Part shown: in pieces, positions 51,001-52,033 of the stretch
Numbering within the stretch: the first letter of the stretch is position 1
Layout of the letters: each line of letters opens with the position of its first letter
Assembly (NCBI GenBank): GCA_017410455.1
Contig: JAFQQT010000025.1
Span: 1-52,033 of the forward strand
Direction: 5' to 3'
Origin: Clostridia bacterium
GTDB taxonomy: Bacteria > Bacillota > Clostridia > Christensenellales > Aristaeellaceae
Length of the DNA: 52,033 bases
Position numbers and translations under genes: made by a program
The notes under the pieces: model-generated
Database searches by the model: none
What the model saw: the letters and a program-made list of their open reading frames with translations, nothing else
Told to the model about the DNA's origin: nothing

Positions 51001-52033
51001 ATGGCGCCAATCGGACATTTCACCAAGCGGGCCCAGCAGGCCATTAACCTGGCCCGACAGGCTGCGGCGAAGGAGAAGCAGCCCTTCGTGGGCACAGTGC
51101 ACATCCTGCAGGGCGTGCTGCTGGCTGGCGGAAACTATCCGCAGGAAGTGACGCAGAAGGTCAGCGTGGGCTATCTTCAGCAGGTCATTCACGGCCTGCA
51201 GACCGAAGCGGGCGAAGCGGATGGCAAGTCCACGCAGCTGGCGATGACCCCCAACGCCAAACGCCTGCTGGAGCAGGCCGTGCGCGCGAGCCGTCAGCTG
51301 GGGCAATCCCATGTGAGCACGGAGCTGCTGCTGCTGGCCATCGTATCTGCGGAAAAGCCCTTTGCGGCCACGAGCATCCTGGAGCGCTGCGGCGTTGACC
51401 TGCATAAGACGGCCGAGCTCCTGCGCACGGATATCAGCGGCCACACCTATATCCCCCCCAAGGTGGAGGGAGAGCGGCCTGCGCCCGCCCCGGGCACGCC
51501 CCGCAAGGAGAAGCCGGAGCGTCCCACCGGCAAGGACAAGTCGGGCGCCCAGCCTGCGGCCCCCGATCGCAACGCGGGCAGCAGCGGTCAGAGCCGCCCC
51601 CACCAGAACAGCTTCAGCCAGCTCATCGGCGGCGGTCAGCCCACGGGTGGCCAGCCCTCCGGCGGCAAATCCTCCGGCGGTAATCAGCCCTCCCGCAATG
51701 GCAACCAGCCCCGTGGAACCAACCAGAACAGCATGCTGGGCCGCTATGGCCGCGACCTGACCCAGCTGGCCCGCGAGGGCAAGCTGACGCCCATCATCGG
51801 CCGCGACAAGGAGATCGTCCGCGCGATCCAGATCCTCATCCGCTTCACGAAGTCCAACCCCGTGCTGGTGGGTGAACCCGGCGTTGGCAAGACCAGCGTG
51901 GTGGAGGGCCTGGCGCAGCGCATCGTGGCGGGCAATGTCCCCCCGATGCTGTTGAACAAGCGCATCATTGCCCTGGATATCAGCGGCATGGTGGCGGGCA
52001 GCAAGTACCGCGGCGAGTTCGAGGAGCGCCTCA
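51001..52033 (+). CDS. clpC: ATP-dependent Clp protease ATPase ClpC (3' end cut by the window)
   Basis: The first 344 residues of a Clp/Hsp100 unfoldase, starting [20 protein letters not shown]. The N domain (1-150) has two Clp_N repeats: [11 protein letters not shown] and [11 protein letters not shown]. Bacillus ClpC has GTEHILLGL in both; the Glu residues bind phosphoarginine. The first is Val here (residue 34). A Gly/Ser/Pro/Gln/Asn-rich linker of about 94 residues (153-246) follows, far longer than the usual short linker. The first AAA domain starts [20 protein letters not shown], with Walker [10 protein letters not shown] (291-299). AAGGAGGAAGG precedes the ATG. The 211-bp gap after mcsB holds no clear terminator. 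Confidence 0.93.
   Translation, partial: MAPIGHFTKRAQQAINLARQAAAKEKQPFVGTVHILQGVLLAGGNYPQEVTQKVSVGYLQQVIHGLQTEAGEADGKSTQLAMTPNAKRLLEQAVRASRQLGQSHVSTELLLLAIVSAEKPFAATSILERCGVDLHKTAELLRTDISGHTYIPPKVEGERPAPAPGTPRKEKPERPTGKDKSGAQPAAPDRNAGSSGQSRPHQNSFSQLIGGGQPTGGQPSGGKSSGGNQPSRNGNQPRGTNQNSMLGRYGRDLTQLAREGKLTPIIGRDKEIVRAIQILIRFTKSNPVLVGEPGVGKTSVVEGLAQRIVAGNVPPMLLNKRIIALDISGMVAGSKYRGEFEERL

Overview
The window joins two kinds of DNA. Bases 1 to about 21,670 are one end of an integrated conjugative element with moderate GC, genes mostly on the minus strand. Bases about 21,671 to 52,033 are host chromosome with high GC, genes mostly on the plus strand. The host looks like a Gram-positive member of the Clostridia: it has a ctsR-mcsA-mcsB-clpC heat-shock operon with a CtsR operator, zapA-U32-mutS2, hemZ, a bifunctional Rel and an FliB-like protein. 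The high GC suggests a gut-type clostridial lineage, but genus and species cannot be read from the sequence.

Element (1-21,670). From the chromosome inward: an attachment site made of the 3' part of a tRNA-Ser(CGA) gene (21,615-21,670); four TTCTCTCC repeats in two helically phased pairs; a helix-turn-helix protein; a small Cys/His protein; ParA, ParB (with a 21-bp palindrome inside parB, a candidate parS), an XRE regulator and a replication-initiator-like protein; a class B sortase; a giant 3196-residue thioester/SpaA-repeat surface protein; a two-gene ATPase + RloB cassette on the opposite strand (probable anti-phage cargo); then PcfB, the VirD4 coupling protein, an unknown acidic protein and a shortened Maff2. 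Where TrbL and VirB4 would be expected there is instead a broken TnpV-like remnant and a YefM/RelE-type toxin-antitoxin pair running off the left edge. No integrase or relaxase is in view.

Chromosome (21,671-52,033). A SsuA/SsuC-like binding protein and permease without an ATPase; an esterase; an FliB-like protein; a sugar isomerase/oxidoreductase pair; recJ and rel; a 156-bp tandem duplication; dtd, a metallo-hydrolase that ends at its last metal ligand, a GNAT protein and hemZ; a cyclophilin; zapA-U32-mutS2; a P-loop kinase; a two-component system; chorismate mutase, shikimate kinase and a ProB-like kinase; a serine hydrolase; and the ctsR operon, ending inside clpC.

The most unusual point is in the last operon. 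McsB keeps its fold and position but has lost the sequence motifs that form the arginine-kinase active site. The ClpC beside it has Val where the first phosphoarginine-binding Glu normally sits and has an inserted linker of about 94 residues. Together these suggest that the arginine-phosphorylation degradation tag has been lost or rewired. The second candidate system is the ATPase/RloB cassette, and the third is the giant covalent adhesin with its own sortase.
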